Origin: an uncultured Clostridia bacterium
GTDB lineage: Bacteria > Bacillota > Clostridia > TANB77 > CAG-508
Assembly: GCA_947623865.1 (NCBI GenBank)
Contig: CANQIC010000004.1
Span: forward strand, 1 to 64,000
DNA length: 64,000 nt
Direction: 5' to 3'
The notes under the pieces: model-generated
What the model saw: the letters and a program-made list of their open reading frames with translations, nothing else
Database searches by the model: none
What the model was told of the DNA's origin: nothing
Position numbers and translations under genes: made by a program
Shown: in pieces, positions 41,622 to 52,796 of the stretch
Numbering within the stretch: position 1 is the first letter of the stretch
Layout: each line of letters begins with the position of its first letter

Positions 41622-42848
41622 TTATTTTTGCATTCTTTCCATTGCTTTTATTGTGTTTTCTCTTGTTCCAAATGCTGTTAATCTAAAATATCCTTCTCCT
41701 GATGGCCCAAATCCAACTCCTGGAGTACCTACTATTTGTTTTTCATTTAATAATTTATCAAAGAATTCCCATGATGTTAATCCTTCTGGAACTTTTAGCC
41801 ATATGTATGGGGCATCTACTCCTCCATATGTTACAAATCCTGCTTTATTTAATCCCTCTCTTATTATTCTTGCATTTTCCATATAGTAATCTATATTTTC
41901 TTTTATTTGTCTTTGTCCTTCTTCTGAGTAAACACTTTCTGCTGCTCTTTGCGTTATATATGATACTCCATTAAATTTAGTAGACATTCTTCTATTCCAT
42001 AATTTATTTAACATTACTTCTTCATTTTTTGAAGTTTTGCATTTAAGTTCTTTTGGAACAACTGTATATGCACATCTTACACCAGTAAATCCTGCTGTTT
42101 TAGAAAAGCTTCTAAATTCTATTGCTACTTCTTTTGCTCCTTCTATTTCATATATGCTATGTGGAATATCTTCTTCGGTAATATATCTTTCATATGCTGA
42201 ATCAAATAGTATTAATGATTTATTTTCTTTTGCATAATCTATCCATTTTTTTAACTCTACTTTATTTAAAACTGTCCCTGTTGGATTATTAGGAAGACAT
42301 AAATATATTAAATCCACCTTTTCTTTTGGAAGTTCTGGTATAAAATTATTTTCTGCTTTTATTGGTATATATACTATATCTCCATATATACCTTTTTCTT
42401 TATTATATTTTCCTGCAGCACCTATCATTACATTTGTATCTAAGTATACTGGATATACTGGATCTGTTATTGCAACTTTATTTTCATTTCCCAATATATC
42501 TAATATGTTTGCTACATCACACTTAGAGCCATCTGATACAAATATTTCATCTGGATTTATATTTACACCTCTATCTTTATAATCATATTTAGATATTTTT
42601 TCTCTTAAAAACTCATATCCTTGTTCTGGTCCATATCCTCTAAATGTTTCTCCATTTTGCATTTCATCAACAGCTTTATGCATTGCTTCTATTATAATTG
42701 GTACAATTGGTCTTGTTACATCTCCAATTCCCATTTTTATTATTTCTTTATCCGGATTTTTAGTTTTATATTCTTCTAATTTTTTTGCTATTGTAGAAAA
42801 TAAATAGCTGTCTTGTAACTCTAAATAGTTTTCATTAATTTTATACAT
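41622..42848 (-). CDS. dapL: LL-diaminopimelate aminotransferase
   Basis: PLP enzyme that converts tetrahydrodipicolinate directly to LL-diaminopimelate, bypassing the acyl routes. [35 protein letters not shown] and the PLP-Lys region [12 protein letters not shown] identify DapL. 408 aa, family length. With asd, dapA, dapB and dapF all in this window, the aminotransferase pathway to meso-DAP is complete from aspartyl phosphate onward. Confidence 0.96.
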   Translation of the reverse strand: MYKINENYLELQDSYLFSTIAKKLEEYKTKNPDKEIIKMGIGDVTRPIVPIIIEAMHKAVDEMQNGETFRGYGPEQGYEFLREKISKYDYKDRGVNINPDEIFVSDGSKCDVANILDILGNENKVAITDPVYPVYLDTNVMIGAAGKYNKEKGIYGDIVYIPIKAENNFIPELPKEKVDLIYLCLPNNPTGTVLNKVELKKWIDYAKENKSLILFDSAYERYITEEDIPHSIYEIEGAKEVAIEFRSFSKTAGFTGVRCAYTVVPKELKCKTSKNEEVMLNKLWNRRMSTKFNGVSYITQRAAESVYSEEGQRQIKENIDYYMENARIIREGLNKAGFVTYGGVDAPYIWLKVPEGLTSWEFFDKLLNEKQIVGTPGVGFGPSGEGYFRLTAFGTRENTIKAMERMQK

Positions 42849-42870
42849 AATTCTTTCTCCTTTCTTACTT

Positions 42871-43215
42871 TTATTTTATTAATTTATGTTGTTCTTCTGT
42901 CCAAGCAGGTGTACATGCCATAGATACAATACAATAATTAGTTTGCCAAAAATATTTTTCATTAGGGTATATAAGAATAGAATCGCCTTTTTTAAAACTA
43001 ACTGTTTTATTTTCAAAGTTTAAAGTACCATCACCCTCTATACAATATATTAATTCTTTACTTTTTAGATTTACACAATACCCATTATCTGGATATCTTC
43101 CTGTAATAGTTGCTAATCCTAAATCTATATCTTTATCTCCAAAAGAATATTCTAAAGTTTTGCATTTATTACTATTGCTTCCTTTTAATGCATCATTATA
43201 TTTTATAACTTTCAT
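42871..43215 (-). CDS. Cupin-like small protein
   Basis: 114 residues with a single beta-barrel pattern: [21 protein letters not shown] and [16 protein letters not shown], typical of cupin motif 1 and 2 spacing, but without the full His triad, so metal binding is unsure. It is placed between dapF and dapL on the same strand. Function unknown. Confidence 0.75.
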   Translation of the reverse strand: MKVIKYNDALKGSNSNKCKTLEYSFGDKDIDLGLATITGRYPDNGYCVNLKSKELIYCIEGDGTLNFENKTVSFKKGDSILIYPNEKYFWQTNYCIVSMACTPAWTEEQHKLIK

Positions 43216-43242
43216 TACTGTTACATCCTTTCTTTACCAAAA

Positions 43243-44085
43243 TTATATATCTATTTCTCCTTCAAATACTGTTACTGCTGGGCCTGTCATAAATACATGA
43301 TTCGTTTTTTCATCCCATTCTATTTCTAATGTTCCTCCGAGTAATTCAACATTTACTTTTCTTTCTGTAAGGCCATTTATATTACATGCAACAGCTACGC
43401 TACATGCTCCTGTACCACATGCAAGAGTTTCTCCTGCTCCTCTTTCCCATACTCTCATTTTTACGTTGTTTTTATCCATTATTTCTATAAATTCTATGTT
43501 AGACCTTTTTGGAAAATGCTCATCTACTTCTAATACTGGTCCATATTTTTCTATGTTAAATTTTTTTGTATTATCTACTATTGTTATTGCATGTGGATTC
43601 CCCATAGAAACACAAGTAAAACTAAATTCTTTATCTAATGCTCTAATTTTTAAATCTTTTACTGGCTCTTTTTCAAAAATTACTGGTATTTCTTTAGGGC
43701 TAAATACTGGCTCTCCCATATCTACTCTTACTGTTTCTACTTTGCCATTTTTTACATTAAGCTTTAATATTTTAATTCCTGCTAATGTTTCAACTTTGAT
43801 AGTTTCTTTATCAGTCAGTCCTTTATCATAAACAAATTTTCCAACACACCTTATGCCATTTCCGCACATTTCTGCTTCGCTTCCGTCAAAATTAAACATT
43901 CTCATTTTAAAATCAGCAATATCACTTTTGCATATTAAAATTATTCCATCTGATCCTATTCCAAAATGACGATTACTCATAAATTTAGCTAGGTCTGATA
44001 TGTTTCCTAAGTCTACTTCCTTAGAATAGCAGTCAATATATACATAATCGTTACCTAGCCCATGCATTTTTGTAAATTTTATCAT
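43243..44085 (-). CDS. dapF: Diaminopimelate epimerase
   Basis: Converts LL-DAP to meso-DAP for lysine and peptidoglycan. Both catalytic cysteines are present: [12 protein letters not shown] (Cys near residue 74) and [10 protein letters not shown] near the C-terminus; the start is [19 protein letters not shown] 44085 with AAGGTG is preferred over the upstream ATG at 44094. It forms a minus-strand unit with the cupin and dapL. Confidence 0.96.
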   Translation of the reverse strand: MIKFTKMHGLGNDYVYIDCYSKEVDLGNISDLAKFMSNRHFGIGSDGIILICKSDIADFKMRMFNFDGSEAEMCGNGIRCVGKFVYDKGLTDKETIKVETLAGIKILKLNVKNGKVETVRVDMGEPVFSPKEIPVIFEKEPVKDLKIRALDKEFSFTCVSMGNPHAITIVDNTKKFNIEKYGPVLEVDEHFPKRSNIEFIEIMDKNNVKMRVWERGAGETLACGTGACSVAVACNINGLTERKVNVELLGGTLEIEWDEKTNHVFMTGPAVTVFEGEIDI

Positions 44086-44111
44086 TTTTATCACCTTTAT
44101 ATTGGTATTAA

Positions 44112-44146
44112 TAAACCGTATAAAATAATCATTTTTATACGGTTTA
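44112..44146. promoter_or_regulatory. Perfect hairpin upstream of dapF
   Basis: AAACCGTATAAAA/TTTTTATACGGTTT stem about 30 bases before the dapF start. On the minus strand it is followed by only a short T stretch, so it may be a terminator of rnjA read-through or an operator for dapF. Confidence 0.55.
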
Positions 44147-44255
44147 ATTGTATCATATATTTCTATTTTTTCAAGTGGTATAATAATTTTATTACATATT
44201 AAAAATAATGATAAAAATTGTATAATTTTATAAGTTTAATAATAAATATATAATA

Positions 44256-44281
44256 CCAAGTCTAAAAAGGCTTGGTATTAC
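44256..44281 (-). terminator. rnjA terminator
   Basis: ATACCAAG/CTTGGTAT stem with T-rich sequence after it on the minus strand, about 10 bases past the rnjA stop. Confidence 0.8.
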
Positions 44282-44290
44282 TGCATTTTA

Positions 44291-46078
44291 TTAAACTTCC
44301 ATTATAATTGGTAGAATCATAGGATCTCTTTTTGTTTTTTTATGAATATAATCTCTTAATTCTTCTCTTAGTAATGCTTTTATTGTTGACCAATCTATTA
44401 TATGTTTTTCTTCAAATTTTAAGATTTCTGCTCTTAATAATTGCTTTATATCTTCCATCAAGTTTTCTGATTCTCTAACATACACAAATCCTCTAGAAAG
44501 CACATCTGGTCCTGCAACTACTGTTCCTGTCTGAGAATTCATTGTCAATACTATTATTATCAATCCATCTTGAGATAAACGTTGTCTATCTCTTAAAACG
44601 ATATTTCCTACATCTCCAACTCCTAATCCATCTACCATTATTTTTCCAACTGGTACTGTTCCTGTTAGTTTTGCATCATATTCGTTTAATTCTAATATTC
44701 TTCCATTTGTCATTATAAATATATTTTCTGAATCTACTCCAACTTTTTTTGCAGTTTCACTATGAGCTATTAATTGTCTATACTCACCATGAACTGGTAT
44801 AAAATATTTTGGTCTTACCAGACTAATCATCAATTTTTGTTCTTCTTGACATGCGTGCCCAGAAACATGTATATCTTCTAATGCATTATATACTACTTCT
44901 GCACCTATTTTCATTAAATCATCTATTACTTTTGATACAGAATTTTCATTTCCTGGTATTGGATTTGCAGATATTATTATTAAATCATTTGGTGTTATTT
45001 GAACTTTCTTGTGTTCTCCTGTAGCCATTCTAGTTAATGCAGACATTGTTTCACCTTGGCTTCCTGTTGTAATTATAACTAATCTATCATCTGGATAAGA
45101 TTTTATCATGTCTATATCTATAAATACATTGTCAGGCACTTTTATATATCCAAACTTTCTTGCAGTTTCTATCATATTAATCATACTTCTACCACAAACT
45201 GCAATTTTTCTTTTATATTTTACTGCTGAATTAACTATTTGTTGTACTCTATGAACATTAGATGAGAAAGTTGCAACTACTATTCTTTTTGTGCAGTTTA
45301 TAAATAGTTTATCTAAAACTTCTCCTACTGTACTTTCAGACATAGTATATCCTTTTCTTTCTGCGTTTGTACTGTCTGACATAAGTGCTAAAACGCCTTT
45401 ATTTCCAAGTGCTGCAAGTCTTCCAAAATCTATCATTTCTCCATCAATAGGTGTGTAATCAATTTTAAAATCTCCTGTATGAACTACTATTCCTACTGGT
45501 GTATGAATAGCAAGAGAACAAGCATCTGGTATGCTGTGTGTTGTTCTTATAAATTCTACTTTCATTGATCCTAATGTAATTGTTTGACCCGGATTTACCA
45601 CTTTTAATTTCGTACTTCTTAACAATTTATGTTCTTCTAGTTTATGTTCAATAAGCCCTATAGTTAATTTTGTTCCATATATAGGTACATTCATTTGTTT
45701 TAATAAATATGGTATAGAGCCTATATGATCCTCATGCCCATGTGTAATTACTAATCCTCTTATCTTTTCTTTATTTTTTTCTAAATATGACAAATCTGGT
45801 ATTACTAAATCAATTCCAAGCATATCATCTTCTGGAAATGCTAATCCACAATCTACTAATACAATATCATTTCCATATTCAAATACTGTAATATTTTTAC
45901 CAATTTCTAATAATCCACCTAGTGGTATTATTTTTAAATTTTCTTTTTTAAATTTAACTTGCTCATTATTTGCTTCTCTTGTCTGAACAGTTTTTTTCTT
46001 TCTTGGCCTATAATTTCTTTTTTTAGATTTTTCTTTAGGCTTACTTTCATTAATATTGTTATCTAACTTTTCTTCCAT
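44291..46078 (-). CDS. rnjA: Ribonuclease J
   Basis: Metallo-beta-lactamase/beta-CASP exo- and endoribonuclease for mRNA decay. The zinc motif THGHEDHIGSIPY, DSTNAERKG, and the C-terminal SGHACQEEQKLMI and PVHGEYRQL are all there. The 595-aa length includes a 45-residue Lys/Arg-rich N-terminal extension. I place the start at ATG 46078 (GAGGAGAT upstream), not at the far upstream Met. A consensus promoter lies some 300 bases upstream, so the leader is long. Confidence 0.93.
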   Translation of the reverse strand: MEEKLDNNINESKPKEKSKKRNYRPRKKKTVQTREANNEQVKFKKENLKIIPLGGLLEIGKNITVFEYGNDIVLVDCGLAFPEDDMLGIDLVIPDLSYLEKNKEKIRGLVITHGHEDHIGSIPYLLKQMNVPIYGTKLTIGLIEHKLEEHKLLRSTKLKVVNPGQTITLGSMKVEFIRTTHSIPDACSLAIHTPVGIVVHTGDFKIDYTPIDGEMIDFGRLAALGNKGVLALMSDSTNAERKGYTMSESTVGEVLDKLFINCTKRIVVATFSSNVHRVQQIVNSAVKYKRKIAVCGRSMINMIETARKFGYIKVPDNVFIDIDMIKSYPDDRLVIITTGSQGETMSALTRMATGEHKKVQITPNDLIIISANPIPGNENSVSKVIDDLMKIGAEVVYNALEDIHVSGHACQEEQKLMISLVRPKYFIPVHGEYRQLIAHSETAKKVGVDSENIFIMTNGRILELNEYDAKLTGTVPVGKIMVDGLGVGDVGNIVLRDRQRLSQDGLIIIVLTMNSQTGTVVAGPDVLSRGFVYVRESENLMEDIKQLLRAEILKFEEKHIIDWSTIKALLREELRDYIHKKTKRDPMILPIIMEV

Positions 46079-46380
46079 TCTATCTCCTCTCTTATAGTAA
46101 CTAACTTTTGCATAAAATGATAATATTAAATTATTAGCGCACATCAAAAAAAATAGTTTAATATCTTAAACTAATGATTCTTGGCTTCATGTATTATTTC
46201 TATATCCCATTTTAATTAATAATAAATATTATTATTTATTCTTATGTACAAAATGCAATTTATCTCTTAAATAGCATTATTCAATTAATATTATTCACAA
46301 ATAATATTATTTTTCCGAATCATTATTATTATATACAAAAATCTCATACTTTACCTACATACTAGGTATAAACTTTTATT

Positions 46381-46409
46381 ATTATACTACTTTTAACCAT
46401 TTTTGTCAA
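46381..46409 (-). promoter_or_regulatory. rnjA promoter with a roughly 296-nt leader
   Basis: Minus strand TTGACA (46409-46404), 17-base spacer, TATAAT (46386-46381). The 5' leader from about 46374 to the ATG at 46078 is very AT-rich with no ORF. Nothing else is visible in the 431-base gap up to 46510. Confidence 0.82.
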
Positions 46410-46509
46410 TCACAGCCATAACAAGTAACACATTTTTTAAAAATGAATAATATATATCATGACATACAAATGAATAACAAATTAAAGTTTAGAAGGGAGT
46501 TTATGCGCC

Positions 46510-46611
46510 ATGAGAAATTGTTGCTCATCAAATGATGAAATTTTGTGGTTTATCATTTTATTTTTATTGCTTTTCTGTGGATGTGGTAACAGGGGATGCT
46601 ACTGTAGATAA
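46510..46611 (+). CDS. Cys-rich single-helix micro-protein 1 (33 aa)
   Basis: MRNCCSSNDEILWFIILFLL then LFCGCGNRGCYCR: a hydrophobic core flanked by cysteine clusters. GAAGGGAG precedes the ATG. It resembles the short YjcZ-type sporulation proteins in layout, though with far more Cys. It is followed 57 bases later by a second, related gene. Confidence 0.7.
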   Translation: MRNCCSSNDEILWFIILFLLLFCGCGNRGCYCR

Positions 46612-46668
46612 TTTAACCCTGTTTAAGCTTTAAGAAAACAGTTGTACTTATTTAAGGAGGTGAATACT

Positions 46669-46782
46669 ATGCCAGAAAACAGAGGAGGATGCGGATGTGG
46701 ATTCGGTGGAGATTGCTGCTGGATTATAATCCTTGTTATATTAATAATCTGCTGCTGTGGAAACAACAATGGATGTTGCTAA
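46669..46782 (+). CDS. Cys-rich single-helix micro-protein 2 (37 aa)
   Basis: Begins MPENRGGCGCGFGGDCCW, then a hydrophobic Ile/Leu/Val helix, ending ICCCGNNNGCC. A strong AAGGAGGTG precedes the ATG. Ten of 37 residues are Cys or adjacent Gly-Cys pairs. Same architecture as the preceding gene; likely a spore or membrane component, by analogy with YjcZ-like proteins. Its CGG strings are all out of codon phase (TGC GGA, TTC GGT). Confidence 0.75.
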   Translation: MPENRGGCGCGFGGDCCWIIILVILIICCCGNNNGCC

Positions 46783-46830
46783 AATATTCTATAGCAAAGT
46801 AAAAATAAAGGATAGTATTTAACCTATCCT

Positions 46831-46947
46831 TTATTTTGATTTTCTTCTTTCACCTTTTCTTCTATCGTTATCTACTTTAACATCTTTTTTTCTTCTCTCT
46901 TCTTTTCTTCTATCTTCAAATATTTTTCCTGTTTTATCTGTAACCAT
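46831..46947 (-). CDS. Highly charged 38-aa basic peptide
   Basis: MVTDKTGKIFEDRRKEERRK is followed by KDVKVDNDRRKGERRKSK. AGGTG precedes the ATG at 46947. Its stop overlaps the AAGGATAG/CTATCCTT hairpin (about 46808-46833) that serves as shared terminator with the micro-protein genes. The composition suggests an RNA- or nucleic-acid-binding peptide. Family not recognised. Confidence 0.6.
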   Translation of the reverse strand: MVTDKTGKIFEDRRKEERRKKDVKVDNDRRKGERRKSK

Positions 46948-47083
46948 CTAATCACCTCATAATCCTTTGTATATTATGAGTATATAATATTCATTGCTAC
47001 TCGTCAATAGAATTTTTACTTTTTTGTGCGTACATGAGTTTCACACTATACAAAATTCCAAACTCTAATGTCTAACTTCTAAA

Positions 47084-48742
<1,659 letters not shown>

Positions 48743-48775
48743 TTATTTATGCAAATTGTTATTCGTTTGAGAAAA

Positions 48776-49060
<285 letters not shown>

Positions 49061-49090
49061 TTAGATTTTTATTATTTGTCACTTTTCTTC

Positions 49091-49137
49091 TTGCCGATTT
49101 GAGTTTGCAAATATAATGAAGCAAACTCAACAGGCAA
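49091..49137 (-). promoter_or_regulatory. Long inverted repeat at the groES 5' end, in place of CIRCE
   Basis: TTGCC..TTGAGTTTGC and GCAAACTCAA..GGCAA flank a 12-base centre. Just upstream on the minus strand is a TATAAT box (49148-49143), so the repeat covers the predicted transcription start and 5' UTR, the place where CIRCE (TTAGCACTC-N9-GAGTGCTAA) usually sits. The sequence is not CIRCE or a CtsR box. Confidence 0.65.
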
Positions 49138-49156
49138 TAGCGATTATAACACAAAG

Positions 49157-49215
49157 TTTGAAAGAAAATATAATTTTCTTTCAAATCTTTAGCAGTCGAT
49201 TACATCGACTGCTAA
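49157..49215. repeat. Two further inverted repeats between the kinase and groES
   Basis: TTTGAAAGAAAA/TTTTCTTTCAAA (49157-49185) overlaps the likely -35 region of groES. TTAGCAGTCGAT-TAC-ATCGACTGCTAA (49189-49215) is a perfect 12-bp palindrome. Confidence 0.7.
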
Positions 49216-49303
49216 TAATTTATACCCTTTATATAAAAAAGTCAATAGGTTTTATTAATTTTATTCATATTTTTTTAAATTATGAATTTCTATATATATT
49301 TAT

Positions 49304-49332
49304 TAAGAGTCAAACTTTTAAATTCGACTCTT
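49304..49332 (-). terminator. Terminator-like hairpin after the kinase gene
   Basis: TAAGAGTC/GACTCTTA stem about 20 bases past the stop at 49350. Confidence 0.6.
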
Positions 49333-49349
49333 ATATAAATTATTATTTT

Positions 49350-50813
49350 TTATTCTACTTCAAGATTTTTTATAATTATTCTGCTATTGTTACTGTATTT
49401 TCTAATTTCATCTGCGCGATAAGAATATATTTTGTACTCATTTTTATTATCAAATCTAAATATTACTGCTTTTGTATAATCATTATCTTTTACTGTATGT
49501 CTTTCTTGTATTATTAAACTTGCTTTACACTCTTTTAATGTTTCAAATGTAGTAATAAATCCTATTCCTGTTCCTCCATCTTCTTTATGAGTAGTTATAC
49601 TCTCTAGTCCAAGTTTTAGCAGTATTTCAATTTCAAATTCTATTCCACTATCATATATACAAAGTTCATAGCAATTATCTTTTATTCCTAATATTACTAA
49701 AATGCTTTTATATTTATTATCACTAGAATTAACTGCTATAATAGCATCTTTAATATGGTCTCCAATTAGCGTTTCTAATTTATTTTTAGGTATTATATTA
49801 TTTACTAATTGATAGATATCTTCTTCTATTTGTAATCTAAAATCAATATTGTTGTTATAACATTCTGTTTGCATATATTTAAACATATCATCTATTTCTG
49901 ATATATCTGTTAATGGCAATTTAGACTTACCTTTTATTTTTTGTAAGTTTTCTGAATACTCATTTGTTAAAGTGTTTATTCTATCTAAAATTCCTATTTC
50001 TTCTCCTGTTTCTAATGTCATTTCTTTTACTTTTAATTCTAGTGCCTTTTGTCTGTTATAAAATTCATGATTTAACTTGCTAATATTAAATTTCTCCTCA
50101 GACAATTTATTAATAATTTCTTCTTTATCTTTTATTTCTTTTTTGTATTCTTCAATTGTTCTTTTTAATAAATTTTGTTTATAGTACATAATAAAAGCTT
50201 CTTGTATCATAATTATCATAAATACGCCTAGAAAAGTAAACATTATAAATATGTTAGTTGCTGTTTTGTGATAGTAATTTCCCAATAAACAATATACATA
50301 TATTATTATTGTACTTATGTTAATAATAATTATATCTATATATTCATTTTGATTTTTCAAAAATTCAAAACCTTTAGAAAATCTTTTTATTTTGAAAAAT
50401 CCCCAAATTAGTATTCCTTGCATTAGTAAAATAAAAATAAGGTTAATAAAATTATTATCTATTTTAAATATTTTGTATAGCAAAAACTCTAAAGCTATTG
50501 ATATTCCTAATGCCAATAAAGATATTGATAATGAAATTACAATTAATAGCATTGAATATCCAATTTTTTTGTGCATTAATAATTTTATAAAAATGATATA
50601 TGTAAAATATAACACGCCGATTGCCAATATAGAATTAATGTTGCTTTTTATGATAGTACATAATACTGCTAATATTATACTTACCAAAATCAGTATAAAC
50701 AAATTTTTACTATTTGTTTTTTTATTGCATAATAACTTTTGAGAAATATAATAAGTATATATGCTTATAAAAAATATTTTTATACAGTAAATTAACATAT
50801 CATATTTAATCAT
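49350..50813 (-). CDS. GHKL (AgrC-like) sensor histidine kinase
   Basis: 487 residues. Six or seven N-terminal membrane helices (1-205) are followed by a coiled coil with KLNHEFYNRQKALE, where the His would be phosphorylated as in AgrC-type kinases, and a HATPase_c_5 domain: LETLIGDHIKDAI (the N-box Asn is replaced), YDSGIEFE and GGTGIGFITT. Peptide-sensing kinases have this layout. A 12-codon Trp-rich peptide gene and a Spo0A-like regulator lie directly upstream on the same strand. Confidence 0.85.
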   Translation of the reverse strand: MIKYDMLIYCIKIFFISIYTYYISQKLLCNKKTNSKNLFILILVSIILAVLCTIIKSNINSILAIGVLYFTYIIFIKLLMHKKIGYSMLLIVISLSISLLALGISIALEFLLYKIFKIDNNFINLIFILLMQGILIWGFFKIKRFSKGFEFLKNQNEYIDIIIINISTIIIYVYCLLGNYYHKTATNIFIMFTFLGVFMIIMIQEAFIMYYKQNLLKRTIEEYKKEIKDKEEIINKLSEEKFNISKLNHEFYNRQKALELKVKEMTLETGEEIGILDRINTLTNEYSENLQKIKGKSKLPLTDISEIDDMFKYMQTECYNNNIDFRLQIEEDIYQLVNNIIPKNKLETLIGDHIKDAIIAVNSSDNKYKSILVILGIKDNCYELCIYDSGIEFEIEILLKLGLESITTHKEDGGTGIGFITTFETLKECKASLIIQERHTVKDNDYTKAVIFRFDNKNEYKIYSYRADEIRKYSNNSRIIIKNLEVE

Positions 50814-50857
50814 AATACACCTTCTTACAATGTTATTATGATTATACTATATATAAA

Positions 50858-50909
50858 AATAGCAATCAATATAGATGTTGCAATTCAACATATTATATTG
50901 ATTGCTATT
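50858..50909 (-). terminator. Terminator after the Trp-rich peptide gene
   Basis: AATAGCAATCAATA...TATTGATTGCTATT long stem followed by TTTTTATAT on the minus strand, between the peptide gene and the kinase gene. Confidence 0.75.
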
Positions 50910-50927
50910 AATTTTTAACTATTACTT

Positions 50928-50966
50928 TTAGCCAAACCAATATGCTAACCATTCCCAAAAACTCAT
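50928..50966 (-). CDS. 12-residue Trp-rich peptide MSFWEWLAYWFG
   Basis: ATG AGT TTT TGG GAA TGG TTA GCA TAT TGG TTT GGC, then TAA. It has a near-perfect Shine-Dalgarno (GGAGGTGAT) at normal spacing, far better than chance would give. Terminator-like hairpins lie on both sides (51006-51033 and 50858-50909). It sits exactly between a Spo0A-like response regulator and an AgrC-like kinase, so it may be a signal peptide, a membrane-active micro-peptide, or a leader peptide. Function inferred from position only. Confidence 0.6.
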   Translation of the reverse strand: MSFWEWLAYWFG

Positions 50967-51005
50967 TATAATCACCTCCATTTATTTTTTCTATAAGAAA
51001 AAAAT

Positions 51006-51033
51006 ATCACTTATACTTGTTTGTATAAGTGAT
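51006..51033 (-). terminator. Terminator after the Spo0A-like regulator
   Basis: ATCACTTATAC/GTATAAGTGAT perfect 11-bp stem followed by eight T on the minus strand. Confidence 0.88.
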
Positions 51034-51086
51034 TAATGGAAGTTCAATAATTTTACATTAAATTACATTTTATTACATATAATGAC

Positions 51087-51878
51087 TTAAAGTTGTTTCT
51101 TTATTTTATCTGCATAATAATAAATAAATTCTGTTGGAGTTGGTACTCCTGTTTCATAATTTATCTTTGCTGTATAATAAGTAGTTAAATCTTCTAGTGA
51201 TGAAATTCTCCAAGCATGTAAAATTGCATTTTGCATTGCTCTACTAATAGTACTATTTGATTTTTTGTATTTGCTTACTAAATACTGAACTACTGTAACT
51301 TTATGATTAGAATTTTCATTTTCTAATATATACAGTATAGAATCATGTAAGTATTTTCTTCCCTGAAGATGTGTACTAATTCCTATTAAATCTAATTCTT
51401 TATTAATTTTTTCAGATATTTTATCTTGGTTATTAATGTTAATCTCTTCTTTTTCTTGTTGCACGATATTACTTTTATATCCTCTTATTAAGAGTATTGT
51501 ATTAATTACATTTTCTTGTGAATAATTATTTTGTTTTTTATAAAATATAAATTCTACTCCATTTTCATGAAGAAACTCATATACTGAATCTGAACATATA
51601 TTTGTTGTTACTACTATTTTTGGCATAATAGTTAGCTTCATCTGTTTTAATTCTTTTAAAAAATTAAATCCTGTTCCAGTACCATTTCCTTTATTTAGTT
51701 CTAAATCCAATATAATTCCTTCTGGCATATAATCTTTTACATATTTTAATCCTTCAATATCGGATCCAGTCATTGCAACAAATTTTATATCTTTTCTTGC
51801 CTTGTTTATTTCTTTGTAAATATTACATTCTTTTATATCATCTTCTATAAGTAATAGTTTCATTGGTTTGTTTTCCAT
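51087..51878 (-). CDS. Spo0A-like response regulator
   Basis: 263 residues. The receiver domain has the acidic pocket IEDD (11-14), the phospho-acceptor Asp58 in ILDLEL, VVTT and the Lys of FYKKQ. The C-terminal domain resembles the Spo0A DNA-binding domain: GRKYLHDSILYI, KKSNSTISRAMQNAILHAW (recognition helix region) and PTPTEFIYYYADKI. It is too diverged to call Spo0A itself, so a paralogue is likely. Same strand as the peptide and the GHKL kinase; divergent from the XRE gene. Confidence 0.82.
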   Translation of the reverse strand: MENKPMKLLLIEDDIKECNIYKEINKARKDIKFVAMTGSDIEGLKYVKDYMPEGIILDLELNKGNGTGTGFNFLKELKQMKLTIMPKIVVTTNICSDSVYEFLHENGVEFIFYKKQNNYSQENVINTILLIRGYKSNIVQQEKEEININNQDKISEKINKELDLIGISTHLQGRKYLHDSILYILENENSNHKVTVVQYLVSKYKKSNSTISRAMQNAILHAWRISSLEDLTTYYTAKINYETGVPTPTEFIYYYADKIKKQL

Positions 51879-52016
51879 ATCATTGCTCCTTATATTGATT
51901 TATTTATTGTTTATATAGTATCACAAAATATAACAATTTTGTATTATTTTTTATCACTTTTTATATTTTTTAATCATCTAAAATAAATTTAAGTGTTTAT
52001 AAAAAGAGGTATTTAA

Positions 52017-52334
52017 ATGAAACAAGAAATTGGAAAAAGAATAAAAAATATTCGTGAAAATATGAATATGACAAAAGAAGATTTTGCAAAATCTATCGGT
52101 ATATCTGGTCAATATTTAGGTATTGTTGAACGTGGTGGCAGTTGTTTATCAGTAGAAAAGTTAAAATCTCTTTGTGATTTAACTAACTTATCTGCTGATT
52201 ATATTTTGTTTGGAAAAGATAAAGATTTAATAGATACTACTAAAAAAATTCTATCTGAATTTAGTGATACTCAAATAGAAACAGGTTGTAAAACATTGAA
52301 AGAATTAGCATTATTTATTAAATCAATAGAATAA
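52017..52334 (+). CDS. XRE-family helix-turn-helix regulator
   Basis: 105 residues. Residues 1-65 form an HTH_3 domain (GKRIKNIRENMNMTKEDFAK, then SIGISGQYLGIVERG); the C-terminal helix region resembles those of SinR-like dimerisation segments only in size. It is transcribed away from the Spo0A-like gene and may regulate this locus. AGAGG precedes the ATG. Confidence 0.82.
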   Translation: MKQEIGKRIKNIRENMNMTKEDFAKSIGISGQYLGIVERGGSCLSVEKLKSLCDLTNLSADYILFGKDKDLIDTTKKILSEFSDTQIETGCKTLKELALFIKSIE

Positions 52335-52441
52335 TATTGAATATGTTATTTTGTTTTTGAAAATATTGTATTGACATTCTTAAACTCACTTGGTAAAATA
52401 TGGTATGTAAATTACCAAATTTTGTAATAGGAGCGATTATT

Positions 52442-52690
52442 ATGTTTAAAAATGTCAACTCGTTTATAAATAATTCTACTACAAGATTTTTTAGTAAAAA
52501 ATCTTGTAAATCATTGGAATCTGTTAGGAATAATAAAGAATACACCTATAATGAAAAACAAATAAATATAATAACAGATTTATTAGTGGAACATGCTGAT
52601 GTTCCTAAAGAACTAGTTGATTTACTTATAGATTCAGTTAAAAAAAATGTAGTTCTTGAATATGAAAATTTAAAATATCCAAAAGTATAG
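52442..52690 (+). CDS. Hypothetical 82-aa protein
   Basis: Start at ATG 52442 with TAGGAG upstream; the longer ORF has no ribosome binding site at its first Met. The N-terminal half is basic (Asn, Ser, Lys), the C-terminal half helical: NIITDLLVEHADVPKELVDL. It follows the XRE gene by about 107 bases. Family not recognised. Confidence 0.6.
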   Translation: MFKNVNSFINNSTTRFFSKKSCKSLESVRNNKEYTYNEKQINIITDLLVEHADVPKELVDLLIDSVKKNVVLEYENLKYPKV

Positions 52691-52796
52691 CTATTCTCTA
52701 GCATAGCTAGAAAATTTTAATCTATTAACAGTATAACATCTATCTTTATAATGTTATACTCTTTTCATTTTATTCATACACTATATAAAATTGATA

